Positions 52,853 through 62,272 of a stretch of DNA of 64,000 nucleotides are shown here, one piece after another. Source of the stretch: Thermodesulfobacteriota bacterium (GTDB lineage Bacteria > Desulfobacterota > DSM-4660 > Desulfatiglandales > Desulfatiglandaceae); the NCBI GenBank assembly GCA_028278625.1, contig JANQDY010000223.1, positions 1 through 64,000 of the forward strand. The letters are read 5' to 3'. Under the pieces are notes generated by a model. It worked only from the letters and a program-made list of their open reading frames with translations. It did not search any database and was not told the DNA's origin. Both the position numbers and the translations under genes were made by a program. The stretch's first letter is position 1, and every line of letters begins with the position of its first letter.

Positions 52853-53983
52853 ATGTCAACAGATTTTTACAAAACCCTCAGCGTCAAAAAGGACGCTTCC
52901 GAAAACGACATCAAGAAGGCCTATCGCAAACTGGCACGAAAGTGGCATCCTGATATTAATCCGGGAAACAAAGAGGCGGAAAAGAAATTCAAGGAAATAA
53001 GCCAGGCCTATGACTGCCTCGGCAATAAGGAAAAAAGGGCACTCTATGATGAATTCGGAGAGGACGGCCTTCAACCCGGTTTCGATGCGGAAAAGGCCAG
53101 ACAGTATTCTCGTTGGGGAGGATTTCAACAGGGTGAAAAACGCCAAACCCAAGAAGGATTCGGCCGCTACCAGAGCTATGAAGATATTTTCGGTGATATT
53201 TTCGGCGCAGGTATGGGGTCATCCGGTTTCAGAGCTCAACCGTTGAAGGGAAGAGACCTTCAACATGATATGACCATTGATCTTTTATCTGCCCTTAATG
53301 GTTTTGAAACAGAGCTCTCCATGCAAAAAGTCCGCGTATGTGAAGTCTGCGGCGGGTCCGGGAACGACCCCAACTCCACACTCAGCACCTGCACTTACTG
53401 CGGCGGCTCTGGACGGCTCAACGTGGCAGAGGGGCCAATGCATTTCACCAAACCATGCCCCCATTGCCAGGGCCATGGGCAAACAGGGAAACCCTGCAAC
53501 GCGTGCGCCGGCAGCGGGCAGGCGCTTGGAACCGAAAAGATCAGGGTCGTCATTCCAAAAGGGGTAAAAGAGGGCTCCAGAGTACGGGTTGCGGGAAAAG
53601 GAGAGCCTGCACCCGGTGGGGGAGAGTCTGGAGACCTCTATCTCATTATACACGTCAAACCCCACCCTTTTCTCCAAAGGACCGGAGACGACCTGCGCAT
53701 GGACGTTCCCGTGACCGTAGGGGAAGCCATGGCAGGGGCAACCATTAACATTCCCACGGTGGATGGTACCGTCAAACTGAAAGTGCCTCCCGGCAGCCAA
53801 ACCGGCAGTGTGCTTCGGCTAAAAGGAAAAGGCGCCACCAACCTCAAGACGAAAACAAGGGGTAATTTGATGGTCAAACTACTGGTCAAGGTGCCCCGGA
53901 CAGAAGATCCGGAAATCCTCGCAGCTGTTCAAAAATTGGATGGTGTGTATAAAGGGGACGTGAGGAGCGATTTGAGACTTTAA
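52853..53983 (+). CDS. dnaJ: DnaJ (type I J-domain co-chaperone)
   Basis: A 376-residue co-chaperone. The J domain occupies residues 1-70 with the HPD motif at 32-34, followed by a glycine/phenylalanine linker with several IFG repeats. The zinc-finger region (about 163-230) has four CxxCxGxG-type repeats (CEVCGGSG, CTYCGGSG, CPHCQGHG, CNACAGSG), then two beta-barrel client-binding domains. It stimulates DnaK ATPase. No dnaK or grpE is in the window, so this may be a second DnaJ paralogue. It faces a CbpM-like gene tail-to-tail. Confidence 0.9.
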   Translation: MSTDFYKTLSVKKDASENDIKKAYRKLARKWHPDINPGNKEAEKKFKEISQAYDCLGNKEKRALYDEFGEDGLQPGFDAEKARQYSRWGGFQQGEKRQTQEGFGRYQSYEDIFGDIFGAGMGSSGFRAQPLKGRDLQHDMTIDLLSALNGFETELSMQKVRVCEVCGGSGNDPNSTLSTCTYCGGSGRLNVAEGPMHFTKPCPHCQGHGQTGKPCNACAGSGQALGTEKIRVVIPKGVKEGSRVRVAGKGEPAPGGGESGDLYLIIHVKPHPFLQRTGDDLRMDVPVTVGEAMAGATINIPTVDGTVKLKVPPGSQTGSVLRLKGKGATNLKTKTRGNLMVKLLVKVPRTEDPEILAAVQKLDGVYKGDVRSDLRL

Positions 53984-54008
53984 ACGGAATTGACCGATTG
54001 CTATTTAA

Positions 54009-54326
54009 TTAAGGTATGCTTTTCAGGTTTTTTTCCATTTCCCTGACCAAATCCTCCAAAATCGCATCAAACTGCTGTCGCATGGCGATCATGCTCTGGC
54101 GCATCTGCAAAATGACTTCAACACCTGCCAGGTTAACGTCCATCTCTTCCATCAGAATCTTGGCCAGACGCACTTTTTCCATCTCACCGGCGGAAAAAGA
54201 TTTTCCGGGTAGATCATTCAGGCAGGAGGCGCACACAATATCCTCTTTTTCCAGGTCATTTATGAAGTCTTCATTCACCTCGAAAAAGTCAGCCACCTCC
54301 GAAAAACTCCAGTATCTTTTCACCAT
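54009..54326 (-). CDS. CbpM/MerR-like chaperone modulator
   Basis: A 105-residue protein. The N-terminus (YWSFSEVADFFEVNEDFI) resembles a MerR-type helix-turn-helix recognition region, followed by a Cys pair (CASC) and C-terminal helices with an LAGVEVILQMRQ pattern. This matches the CbpM family, which binds J-domain proteins such as CbpA in E. coli. It is convergent with dnaJ. A DNA-binding regulatory role like HspR is the alternative. Confidence 0.65.
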   Translation of the reverse strand: MVKRYWSFSEVADFFEVNEDFINDLEKEDIVCASCLNDLPGKSFSAGEMEKVRLAKILMEEMDVNLAGVEVILQMRQSMIAMRQQFDAILEDLVREMEKNLKSIP

Positions 54327-54585
54327 GGGTCATATCCCTTATTCCACAGAAAGAAAAACCAATTGGAATTGGAACCATAAATTCATTCCCGATTCTGAAA
54401 TGTTACCATATGGAAGGCCTGTTGACAAGTTGATTTCCGCGTCTCCGGCCTTCGTTCAGGTGAACCGCTTCATCCAAAATTATCATGGACTTCCTCTTTG
54501 AATCATGGTATTTTTAAAAATTGATCAAAAAAAGCGCAATTTCCTGGCGCGCCTTGGGAGAGAGACAAAAGGGAGGAAGTACTGA

Positions 54586-56490
54586 ATGTTATTGAGCCTC
54601 ATGAGGAAACATGCCAAAAGCTGGCTTATCAAGACTTTGATAGCAATCATCGCTATTGTTTTCGTTTTCTACTTCGGATATTCCTTCACATCCGACCAGG
54701 CCATGAAAATCGCTTATGTGAACGGTGAACTCATAAATGGCCCAGAGTATGAAAAAACCTATCGAGACATGCTCAAGGCACTGCAGGCAAGATACCAGAG
54801 CATGTGGAACGACAAGCTGATCGAAATGTTCAATCTCAAAGAACAGGCCCTCGAAAGGCTGATTACCCAGCGACTCATGAGCCAGGCAGCCAAGGAACTG
54901 GGCCTTGATGTGACAGAGGCGGAAATCCAAAAGGCGATCATGAACTACCCCGCATTTCAGATAAACGGCCAGTTTGACATGCGACGCTACCAAACCCTTC
55001 TGAGTGTCAACCACATGAAGCCGGAAGATTTCGAAGCCAGCATCACTTCAGAGTTGCTGGATAAGAAACTTAAGCAATTTCTTTTCGCCTTTTTAAATAT
55101 CACAGACCAGGAAATCCTGGAATATTACACCTTTGCCAATGAACAGGTAAAAATTGCCTTTGTCGAGTTCAAACCGGAGAATTTTACCAAATCCGTAACC
55201 ATCGACGAAAAAAAACTGGCAGCTTACTTTGAGAAAAACAAAGAGCGGTATCGGGTGCCGGAAATGATCAGCGTGCGCTACCTTGAAATTGATCCAAAAG
55301 GCTTTGAGGGAGACGTTGAGATCACCGAAAAAGAGATCGAATCCTATTATGACTACAATGCCAATCTTTACACCCAACCCAAACAGGTGAAAGCAAGGCA
55401 CATTCTCTTCAAGGTCGACGAAGGAGAATCCGAAGAAGCAAAGAATAGCATTAAGCAACGGGCCCAGGAAGTTCTTGAAAAAGCACGCAAAGGTGAGGAT
55501 TTTGCTTCCCTTGCCAAAAAACATTCGGAAGGCCCCTCAAAAACCGAAGGGGGGGATCTGGGTTACTTCAGGGAAGGGCAGATGGAGCCCCCTTTTGAGG
55601 CAGCGGCTTTCGCACTCAAGAAAGGGGAGATCAGCGATCTGGTGCTCACCCGTTTCGGATACCACATCATTCTGGTGGAGGACATCAAGGAAGCCGGGAT
55701 GACGCCTCTGGAAGCGGTGAAAGAAGAGATCCTGGACACATTGACTGGCAACCTTACCACGGAGCTGGCACATGAAAAGGGGTTAACATTGCTCGATCAG
55801 ATGCCATATGATGTGGACCTGGGAATCTATGGAAAGCAGCACGGGCTTGCTGCAAAGACGTCTGCCCATTTTTCAAAGGATGCTCCCGTACCCGATATTA
55901 AGGGGAGCGAAAAAGCAGCACCCACACTTTTTGCCCTGGACAAAAACGAAGCCAGCGACCTCATTGAGCTGGATGGCAAGTTTTACATCTTCCAGGTGGC
56001 CGAAAACAAAGCCAGCTATCTTCCCGAACTTGAAGCTGTCAGGAAAAATGTGGAGGAGGACTTCATTGCCCACGAAGCGCGCGGCGCTGCCAGATCGGCT
56101 GCGCAAAAGTACTTGAAACGACTTAATAAGGGCAAGTCATGGGAGCGGATGGCAAAGAAGAACGGTCTCAAGATTCATGAAACAGACTTTTTCACGCGAC
56201 GGGGTCCCATCCCTGACATTGGAAGTGCCCCGGCCTTAAATGAAATGGCTTTCAAATTGGGAAAAGACAAACGGTACACTAAAAAACCCTTTATGAACGA
56301 TAAAGGGGTATTTGTCATCCGCTGGGAAGGTCATAAAGGCATCAAGGAAAAGAAATTTCAGGAAGAAAAGGAGACCTATCGCGCCTCACTGACCCAGACA
56401 AAGCATCAGCGAATCTTTGAAAGCTGGATAAAGAGTCTCAGGAAGAAAGCGGTCATTGAAATCGTAAACCCGGTGGACAAAAGCTCATAG
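54586..56490 (+). CDS. ppiD: PpiD/SurA-like periplasmic peptidyl-prolyl isomerase
   Basis: A 634-residue inner-membrane-anchored chaperone. One N-terminal helix (about 15-35) anchors it; a SurA-type N-terminal helical domain (about 40-230) follows; a parvulin rotamase (about 268-365, starting KARHILFKV with GGDLGYF and GYHIILVED) is clear. The C-terminal half has a second, degenerate rotamase-like or helical region. Such proteins help fold outer-membrane and periplasmic proteins. The Shine-Dalgarno GGGAGGAAG is strong. Confidence 0.85.
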   Translation: MLLSLMRKHAKSWLIKTLIAIIAIVFVFYFGYSFTSDQAMKIAYVNGELINGPEYEKTYRDMLKALQARYQSMWNDKLIEMFNLKEQALERLITQRLMSQAAKELGLDVTEAEIQKAIMNYPAFQINGQFDMRRYQTLLSVNHMKPEDFEASITSELLDKKLKQFLFAFLNITDQEILEYYTFANEQVKIAFVEFKPENFTKSVTIDEKKLAAYFEKNKERYRVPEMISVRYLEIDPKGFEGDVEITEKEIESYYDYNANLYTQPKQVKARHILFKVDEGESEEAKNSIKQRAQEVLEKARKGEDFASLAKKHSEGPSKTEGGDLGYFREGQMEPPFEAAAFALKKGEISDLVLTRFGYHIILVEDIKEAGMTPLEAVKEEILDTLTGNLTTELAHEKGLTLLDQMPYDVDLGIYGKQHGLAAKTSAHFSKDAPVPDIKGSEKAAPTLFALDKNEASDLIELDGKFYIFQVAENKASYLPELEAVRKNVEEDFIAHEARGAARSAAQKYLKRLNKGKSWERMAKKNGLKIHETDFFTRRGPIPDIGSAPALNEMAFKLGKDKRYTKKPFMNDKGVFVIRWEGHKGIKEKKFQEEKETYRASLTQTKHQRIFESWIKSLRKKAVIEIVNPVDKSS

Positions 56491-56491
56491 G

Positions 56492-56514
56492 CGTCCAATC
56501 AGTGATTTTGGACG
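56492..56514. repeat. Inverted repeat between convergent ppiD and the DUF1285 gene
   Basis: CGTCCAA (56492-56498) and TTGGACG (56508-56514) flank a 9-nt loop. The repeat overlaps the 3' end of the DUF1285 gene. No U-tract is seen on either strand. Confidence 0.35.
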
Positions 56515-56993
56515 TCCTCTGAATCCTTGATCGCAATCTTGAATTTTCCGTTTCTGACCGGCAAGACAAAATCATCCCCGTCCGGCTCCACATGTGCTGC
56601 CAGTTGATAATAGGCGGCGCGGTTGAACCGGGCGGGAAAATCCCCGCCTTTAACCCGACAGTAGAGCACGTTGTTCTCACCTGTATAAAGGGTGTCCGGC
56701 ATGAGTTCTTCCTCGGTCCCATCACTTAAGCGGATCAAAAACCCTGGCCTTGGATCACCTCCTTCATCCGATTCGGAAAAACGCTTGACCACGAAGGCGG
56801 TATCCTCCACATCCACCTGGCAGCGCTTCCCCCCCCAGAAAATAACGTACCTCCCGGCCTCGTCCATTTCCATTTGGCGGTAAAAGGAGCGGACAAATTC
56901 ATATCGAATCATCTCGACCCCTTTGTGAAACCATCTTCCTTCCTTGTCAATATGAATCAAACACGGCGCAAGATCCTCTGGGACGGACGACAT
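56499..56993 (-). CDS. DUF1285 family protein
   Basis: A 164-residue cytoplasmic protein with the family layout: IHIDKEGRWFHKGVEM at the start, a beta-rich core with VDVEDTAFVV, and a C-terminal domain. The function of the family is not established. GGAGGAG lies seven bases before ATG 56993. Confidence 0.7.
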   Translation of the reverse strand: MSSVPEDLAPCLIHIDKEGRWFHKGVEMIRYEFVRSFYRQMEMDEAGRYVIFWGGKRCQVDVEDTAFVVKRFSESDEGGDPRPGFLIRLSDGTEEELMPDTLYTGENNVLYCRVKGGDFPARFNRAAYYQLAAHVEPDGDDFVLPVRNGKFKIAIKDSEDVQNH

Positions 56994-57237
56994 AAAAACA
57001 CTCCTCCATACATGGCCTGAAAGTAGAATTGATCTTGTTTTATTAGAACGAGCCTATACCTCTTTTGCCATAACATGGTCAAGAGAATACCAGAAACCCA
57101 CTTTCCCTTTGTAACACCATCTTCACGTGGTCGAAAGAATCAAAACGCGAAATGCTGTTGACTTTAGTCTTTCCTTGGCTTAACAATGCAAAACTCATTA
57201 AACTGCGCCCGTCCATCATACCGGGGGGATTCCAATC

Positions 57238-58248
57238 ATGAAAACGGACCATATCACACTGGATCACGGCAGCGGTGGAGAAGCCTCCCGAGAACTGGTA
57301 GAGACGGTACTCTTGAGCCGACTGCGTAACGATTTTCTGGATCGAATGGATGATAGCGCCGTTATTGGGATTTTCGGCCACAACCTGGCAATGACCACGG
57401 ACTCCTACGTGATTGACCCCATTTTCTTTCCCGGAGGTAATATCGGCAGTCTTTCCATTCACGGTACCGTGAATGATCTGGCCATGCAGGGGGCCAAACC
57501 CCTTTTTTTGACTTTCGGGCTTATTCTGGAGGAAGGCTTTTCATTTAAAGACCTTGAAAGAATTGTCGATTCCGCCGCTCTTGCCGCTCAGGATGCCGAT
57601 GTCAAGATTGTCGCCGGCGATACCAAGGTGGTGCCCCGGGGAAATGTAGACAAAATCTTCATAAACACCGCCGGAATCGGTATTATTCCAAATGGCGTTG
57701 ATGTGAGTAGCAGCAATGCGAAACCGGGAGATTTTGTGATGATCAACGGTGATATTGGCGATCACGGAATGGCGATTCTGACCAGCCGAGAAGGTCTCTC
57801 CTTGAGCACTCACCTAAAAAGCGATAGTGCTGCTCTCAATTCCCTTGTGGATTTGCTCTTCGGTCATACCAAGAATATACATGTCCTGCGGGATCCCACA
57901 CGGGGGGGGGTTGCAACAGCCCTAAACGAAATCGCGTCTCAATCCGGCGTCGGCATTCAGATCTTTGAAGCGGATCTTCCCGTTTCAAAACCGGCTGAAG
58001 CTGCTTCGGAGATTCTGGGCTTGGACCCCCTCTATCTGGCCAACGAAGGGAAGTGTCTGATCATCGCGCCACCGGAAGATGCCCATTTAATGCTCTCGTC
58101 CATGAAAGAACACCCTCTTGGAAAGAAAGCATCTATTATCGGGAGAACCACATCTGATAACGCGGGAAAGGTACTTCTCAAAACGAAAATCGGCGGGAAC
58201 CGCATTTTGGCCACATTGACCGGTGAGCAACTTCCGAGAATCTGCTAG
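57238..58248 (+). CDS. hypE: Hydrogenase maturation protein HypE
   Basis: A 336-residue enzyme that, with HypF, makes the cyanide ligand of the NiFe active site: the C-terminal cysteine receives a carbamoyl group that is dehydrated to thiocyanate. The C-terminus ends exactly in the required P-R-I-C (Cys336). The PurM-like fold motifs LDHGSGGEAS and DSAVI are present. It is a solo hyp gene here; hypA-D and F must lie elsewhere. Good Shine-Dalgarno (GGGGGGA). A NiFe hydrogenase fits the qrc-based energy metabolism. Confidence 0.94.
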   Translation: MKTDHITLDHGSGGEASRELVETVLLSRLRNDFLDRMDDSAVIGIFGHNLAMTTDSYVIDPIFFPGGNIGSLSIHGTVNDLAMQGAKPLFLTFGLILEEGFSFKDLERIVDSAALAAQDADVKIVAGDTKVVPRGNVDKIFINTAGIGIIPNGVDVSSSNAKPGDFVMINGDIGDHGMAILTSREGLSLSTHLKSDSAALNSLVDLLFGHTKNIHVLRDPTRGGVATALNEIASQSGVGIQIFEADLPVSKPAEAASEILGLDPLYLANEGKCLIIAPPEDAHLMLSSMKEHPLGKKASIIGRTTSDNAGKVLLKTKIGGNRILATLTGEQLPRIC

Positions 58249-58251
58249 CCC

Positions 58252-59445
58252 ATGGGTAAACGGCTCCTTATCGTTCTGGCCCTTTTGACGATTCTGGCCT
58301 ACGGTTGGCCGGCTTGGACCTGGTTCGTCAACAATCCTTTAAAAGAGACACCCTTTTTCGCCTTACACCCCGTTGATGAAAGCATCAATCCCGATCCCTT
58401 TGTTAAAAGCGGGTTTATCAATCCTGGTGTTCGCGGTCGAAGGGTTCACGTGGGATCCATTTGTGAAATGCCGGAAGGCCGGCTCGCGGCAGTCTGGTAT
58501 GGTGGCACACGGGAGGGGGCCAGGGATGTGGCGATTTTCTTTTCCAAAAAATCCGCCGGTTCCGACACCTTCTGGTCCTCCCCCAGAATCATTGTCGACC
58601 GGGTATCGGCCACCCAAGAGCTGAGAAGGTACATTAAGAAGGTTGGCAACCCGATCCTATTCAGAGGTCCTGATGAACAACTCTGGCTCATTTACGTGAC
58701 CATCACAGTGGGCGGATGGTCCGGCAGTTCCTTAAATGTCAAGGCCTCAAAAGACGGCGGCAACACCTGGACAAAAAGCCAAAGACTGACGCTCAGCCCC
58801 TTTTTCAATATCAGCGAACTGGTCAAGGGACGTCCGGTGGCCCTAGAAGGAGGGAAACATTTCGAAAATCAAACCCTTTTCGCCATTCCCATCTATCATG
58901 AGTGTCTCGGCTATTTTCCAGAAATATTGTGGTTCTTCCATTTAGGGAACCAAAACAGAATCATCTATCGGAAAACCCGAATGACAGGGGGAAGTTCCTT
59001 GATACAGCCCACTGTTGCGCCTTTGGATGATTATTCGGCCACCGCCTTTTACCGATGCCTTGCTCCGGTCAGAAAAATCGCCATGGCCAGAACCGAAGAC
59101 GGCGGCCGGAACTGGTCCCATCCCCGCTTCATCGGTCTGCCCAACCCGGATTCGGCCGTTGATGCGCTCCCTTTTGGTGAAGGCCGCATTCTTCTGGCCT
59201 TTAATGACAGCCGAAACAACCGGGAAGTTTTGCGGCTTGCCGTTTCCAAAGATGGTGGACGCAACTGGATCAGAATCCACACCCTTGAAAACAGCCCCCA
59301 GGAGGAATTTTCCTATCCTTACATGATTAGGGGGCGAAACGGGATGATCCACTTGGTCTATACCTGGAAACGAGAACGGATCAGGCACGTGGTTTTTAAT
59401 GAAACTTGGATTGAACAACAGCTTGAGATGGCGTTAAGAGAATGA
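58252..59445 (+). CDS. Sialidase/BNR-fold protein
   Basis: A 397-residue protein with an N-terminal anchor (about 4-24) and a six-blade beta-propeller of the sialidase (PF13088-like) family. Three Asp-box motifs are visible: SKDGGNTW (about 166), TEDGGRNW (about 282) and SKDGGRNW (about 332). True sialidases need an Arg triad and Tyr/Glu nucleophile, which I cannot confirm by eye; many relatives act on other glycans. It lies 3 bp after hypE and overlaps the next membrane gene, suggesting an envelope glycan operon. Confidence 0.65.
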   Translation: MGKRLLIVLALLTILAYGWPAWTWFVNNPLKETPFFALHPVDESINPDPFVKSGFINPGVRGRRVHVGSICEMPEGRLAAVWYGGTREGARDVAIFFSKKSAGSDTFWSSPRIIVDRVSATQELRRYIKKVGNPILFRGPDEQLWLIYVTITVGGWSGSSLNVKASKDGGNTWTKSQRLTLSPFFNISELVKGRPVALEGGKHFENQTLFAIPIYHECLGYFPEILWFFHLGNQNRIIYRKTRMTGGSSLIQPTVAPLDDYSATAFYRCLAPVRKIAMARTEDGGRNWSHPRFIGLPNPDSAVDALPFGEGRILLAFNDSRNNREVLRLAVSKDGGRNWIRIHTLENSPQEEFSYPYMIRGRNGMIHLVYTWKRERIRHVVFNETWIEQQLEMALRE

Positions 59446-60056
59446 CACCGGCGTTTTGGTTCTCATTTGTTTTTCCGTTTCTTCTCCTTTTGGGTTTCGG
59501 CCAAAGGGTGGCAAAGCTCTTGGGAAAAAACCCGAAAGGGGCTTTGCCAACCTTTTTCCTCGCGTCGGCATCCGCGGTCCTGGTCAGTCTGCCCGTTGGG
59601 GGTCTGCCAGCGGGTCGCTGGTTGATCAGTCTTTTTCCCAATCCCAGCATTCCGCTCACGGGCCTTCTTTTCTCATGGGTCCTTAAGCGTTCGTTTCAAG
59701 TGGTGAGCCTCGATACACGGGCACTTCGAACCTGCTTTCTTTTTTCCATTATGGCGGGGGTTGCGCTCTATCCCATGGCACTGGGTGTCGGTCCTTTTGA
59801 TCCTTACTCCGCCGGCTGGCATTTTTCATGGCTTTTTGTTTCTCTTCTTGCTATCACCCTTGGAATGATCTTTATGAAGAATCGGTTTTCTATTGTCCTG
59901 CTTTCGACAATCCTGGCCTACGATTTTCATTTGTTGGAATCTGGCAATCTTTGGGACTACCTGATAGATCCGATTCTTGTCTTAATCTCGATAGGAGGCC
60001 TTATCTCTCAAATGGCAAAGGGCAGACGCAGTCGCTTTTTACGAAAAGGGCTTTAG
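59442..60056 (+). CDS. Membrane protein of unknown function
   Basis: A 204-residue hydrophobic protein with about six membrane segments and short basic loops. It overlaps the sialidase-fold gene (ATGA) and is followed immediately by the flippase-like gene, so the three are translationally linked. No family motif is recognised. Possibly a glycan-handling or transport partner of the propeller protein. Confidence 0.6.
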   Translation: MTPAFWFSFVFPFLLLLGFGQRVAKLLGKNPKGALPTFFLASASAVLVSLPVGGLPAGRWLISLFPNPSIPLTGLLFSWVLKRSFQVVSLDTRALRTCFLFSIMAGVALYPMALGVGPFDPYSAGWHFSWLFVSLLAITLGMIFMKNRFSIVLLSTILAYDFHLLESGNLWDYLIDPILVLISIGGLISQMAKGRRSRFLRKGL

Positions 60057-61028
60057 GTGAACGCGGATTTACGAAAGAAAATCACCAAATTTGCCCGTAT
60101 CGGGATTAGTGTGGGGCTTATCATCTGGCTTTTCTCCCGATTCGACCTTCAAGGGGTCTGGCACGCCCTCGAAAGGTTGCCCCTCTCCCTGTGGTTTGCT
60201 GCCTGCTCAGTTTTACTATTGTCACAGGTACTGAGCAGTCTTCGCTGGTGGATGCTCTCAAGAGCCCTTGACTTCAAAGGGGTTTGGTCCACATACCTCG
60301 GGTATTATTTTGTGGGCATGTTTTTCAATCTCTTTTTGCCAACAGGCATTGGGGGAGATATCTTTAAAATCCACTTCCTATCAAGGGGCATCAGGAGAAA
60401 ACTGGCGGCAACATTGACCGTTTTGGGAGATCGCTTTTTCGGGCTTGCGGCCATGCTGTTAATTGGCGCCTTTTGTGTGTTGATGCAGCCCGACCTTTTG
60501 CCGAAGCCTTTTGACGACGCCCTATTGATCAGTGGACTGGCCATTGTTCTGATATTTGCCGGGATGCCGCTTATTTTTGGACTGCTCAGAAGATTAAACT
60601 TCCAAATACCAGGTGCCATTCCCGATTCAGTCACCCGGTTGCACAGACCGAACACGCTAATTCCCATTCTGGGGCTTTCCCTCTGCCTTCAAGCCCTCGG
60701 CATGGGTGCTGTTGCGCTTATGGGAATCGGAATGGACATCCAAGTTTCGCCGGTCTATTATTTTGCAGTACTCCCTATCGTCAATATGGCGACCATGATT
60801 CCCATCACCTTTAACGGCATCGGCTTAAGAGAAGGGGCGATGGTTTACCTTCTGGGTCTCAAGGGAATCGAACCCGAACCGGCTCTGGCCCTGGGACTTC
60901 TTTTCTTTTCACTGCAGGTCACCATCAGCCTTATAGGGGGCATCGCTTACAGCATGGGTTTTCATCGCAACTCAATTCACGAGCAACGCGCATCATTAGA
61001 CGATGGATCGATGCAGAAAGTGAAATAA
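60057..61028 (+). CDS. Lysylphosphatidylglycerol synthase/AglD-like membrane protein
   Basis: A 323-residue protein with about seven to eight membrane segments. It has the family sequence pattern: RWWMLSRAL, YFVGMFFNLFLPTGIGGD, TVLGDRFFGLAAML and a late FNGIGLREGAMVYLLG loop. Such flippase-like integral proteins occur in lipid modification and polysaccharide gene clusters; the C-terminal synthase domain of MprF is absent. GTG start at 60057. Substrate is unknown. Confidence 0.75.
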   Translation: MNADLRKKITKFARIGISVGLIIWLFSRFDLQGVWHALERLPLSLWFAACSVLLLSQVLSSLRWWMLSRALDFKGVWSTYLGYYFVGMFFNLFLPTGIGGDIFKIHFLSRGIRRKLAATLTVLGDRFFGLAAMLLIGAFCVLMQPDLLPKPFDDALLISGLAIVLIFAGMPLIFGLLRRLNFQIPGAIPDSVTRLHRPNTLIPILGLSLCLQALGMGAVALMGIGMDIQVSPVYYFAVLPIVNMATMIPITFNGIGLREGAMVYLLGLKGIEPEPALALGLLFFSLQVTISLIGGIAYSMGFHRNSIHEQRASLDDGSMQKVK

Positions 61029-61070
61029 AAGGCAATCAGCTTGAATCGTGACGGAATACTATGGTAAAAA

Positions 61071-61099
61071 TCCGCATTCCGCAATCCACTATCCGCAAT
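61071..61099 (+). repeat. Short CCGCAAT-type direct repeats before lptF
   Basis: Three imperfect copies of [T/A]TCCGC[A/-]AT-like units lie just upstream of the lptF ATG, with no Shine-Dalgarno visible. May be a short interspersed repeat remnant or simple sequence; its role is unknown. Confidence 0.4.
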
Positions 61100-61103
61100 T
61101 CAG

Positions 61104-62255
61104 ATGACGCTTTACAAATACATATTCAAAGAAATCTGGCCCACTTTTCTGGCAAGCCTCTTTGTCTTTGTCTTCATCATGATGGCGGCTCAAATGCTCT
61201 CCATCACCGAATTGATCGTCACCCGTGGTGTTCACCTGTCGCAGGTGGCGGGCATGGTCCTTTTTCTGATTCCGGACATCCTGACCTTTGCCCTTCCTGC
61301 CGTCACGCTGATGAGCGTAGTGGTTGCATTTCTTCGCCTTTCCGCGGACAGTGAAATCATCGCCATGAAATCTTCCGGCATCAGCCTCTACCAGATGCTT
61401 CCCCCGGTGATTTTTTTCTCTTTCTGGGCTTTTGTGGCCTGCCTCGCCATCAGCACTTTTGCAGCGCCATGGGGAAATCGCTCATTTAAGGATCTGCTGT
61501 TTAAGATCGCTGAGACAAAAGCGGATCTCGGAATCAAAGAACGCATATTCTGTGAGCCTTTTGAAAACCTGGTTTTTTACGTGAACAGTTTTTCACGTGA
61601 GGAGCGCTCACTCAAAGACGTGTTCGTGGTGGATCGAAGGGACCGGGAGATGACAAACACCATCGTCTCGGATGAAGCACAGATCATTCCAAGACCGGCG
61701 GAAAGAACCATTACACTTCTCTTTCTGAAGGGGACCATTTTCCTGGTGGAAAAGGACCTCCAAGCTTCCCGAACCATCAGGTTCAATACCTATGCCCTTA
61801 ACATCGGGCTTAAGGATGTGTTGGCAGACCTGGCTTCCAGAAAAAAGGCGCCCCATGAACTCTCCGTAGATCAACTGATTGCAGAACTCAAAAACACTCC
61901 CCGTACCGACAAGGAATACAGTCGGATCATGCGGGAGCTGCTGGAGAAACTCTCCATCCCATTGGCCGTTTTCCTAATGGGTATCATCGGTGTTCCGCTG
62001 GGTGCACAGATTCGGGGACGGGGACGTTCCACCGGAATCGGTATCAGCCTCGTCATCTTTTCCCTTTTTTACCTTTTTTTGATGATTATTCGAAGCGTCT
62101 CCTCAACAGGAGCGCTCCCACCGGTGCTTGCTGTGTGGGTCCCGGATCTCTTTCTCGTCATTTCCGTTGTTTATCTGCTCCGCCGTGCATCCCATGAACG
62201 CCCGATCCATCTTCTGCCCCGATTTTCCTTCTTCGGAAGGAAACCGGAGAGCTAA
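61104..62255 (+). CDS. lptF: LPS export permease LptF/LptG-type
   Basis: A 383-residue permease of the YjgP/YjgQ family, which with LptB2 and LptC extracts LPS from the inner membrane. It has N-terminal helices with an ADSEIIAMKSSGIS motif, a large periplasmic beta-jellyroll (about 130-280), and C-terminal helices with GIIGVPLGAQIRGRGR. A single permease gene is present; its partner is elsewhere. LptF rather than LptG is chosen by motif impression only. It precedes a WecA-type transferase fusion. Confidence 0.85.
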   Translation: MTLYKYIFKEIWPTFLASLFVFVFIMMAAQMLSITELIVTRGVHLSQVAGMVLFLIPDILTFALPAVTLMSVVVAFLRLSADSEIIAMKSSGISLYQMLPPVIFFSFWAFVACLAISTFAAPWGNRSFKDLLFKIAETKADLGIKERIFCEPFENLVFYVNSFSREERSLKDVFVVDRRDREMTNTIVSDEAQIIPRPAERTITLLFLKGTIFLVEKDLQASRTIRFNTYALNIGLKDVLADLASRKKAPHELSVDQLIAELKNTPRTDKEYSRIMRELLEKLSIPLAVFLMGIIGVPLGAQIRGRGRSTGIGISLVIFSLFYLFLMIIRSVSSTGALPPVLAVWVPDLFLVISVVYLLRRASHERPIHLLPRFSFFGRKPES

Positions 62256-62272
62256 CGTAACAGGGGTCTCAA

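Noticed and set aside
61061..61354. 97-codon frame starting ahead of lptF
   Set aside because: Out of frame with lptF and overlaps its conserved N-terminus; no ribosome site.
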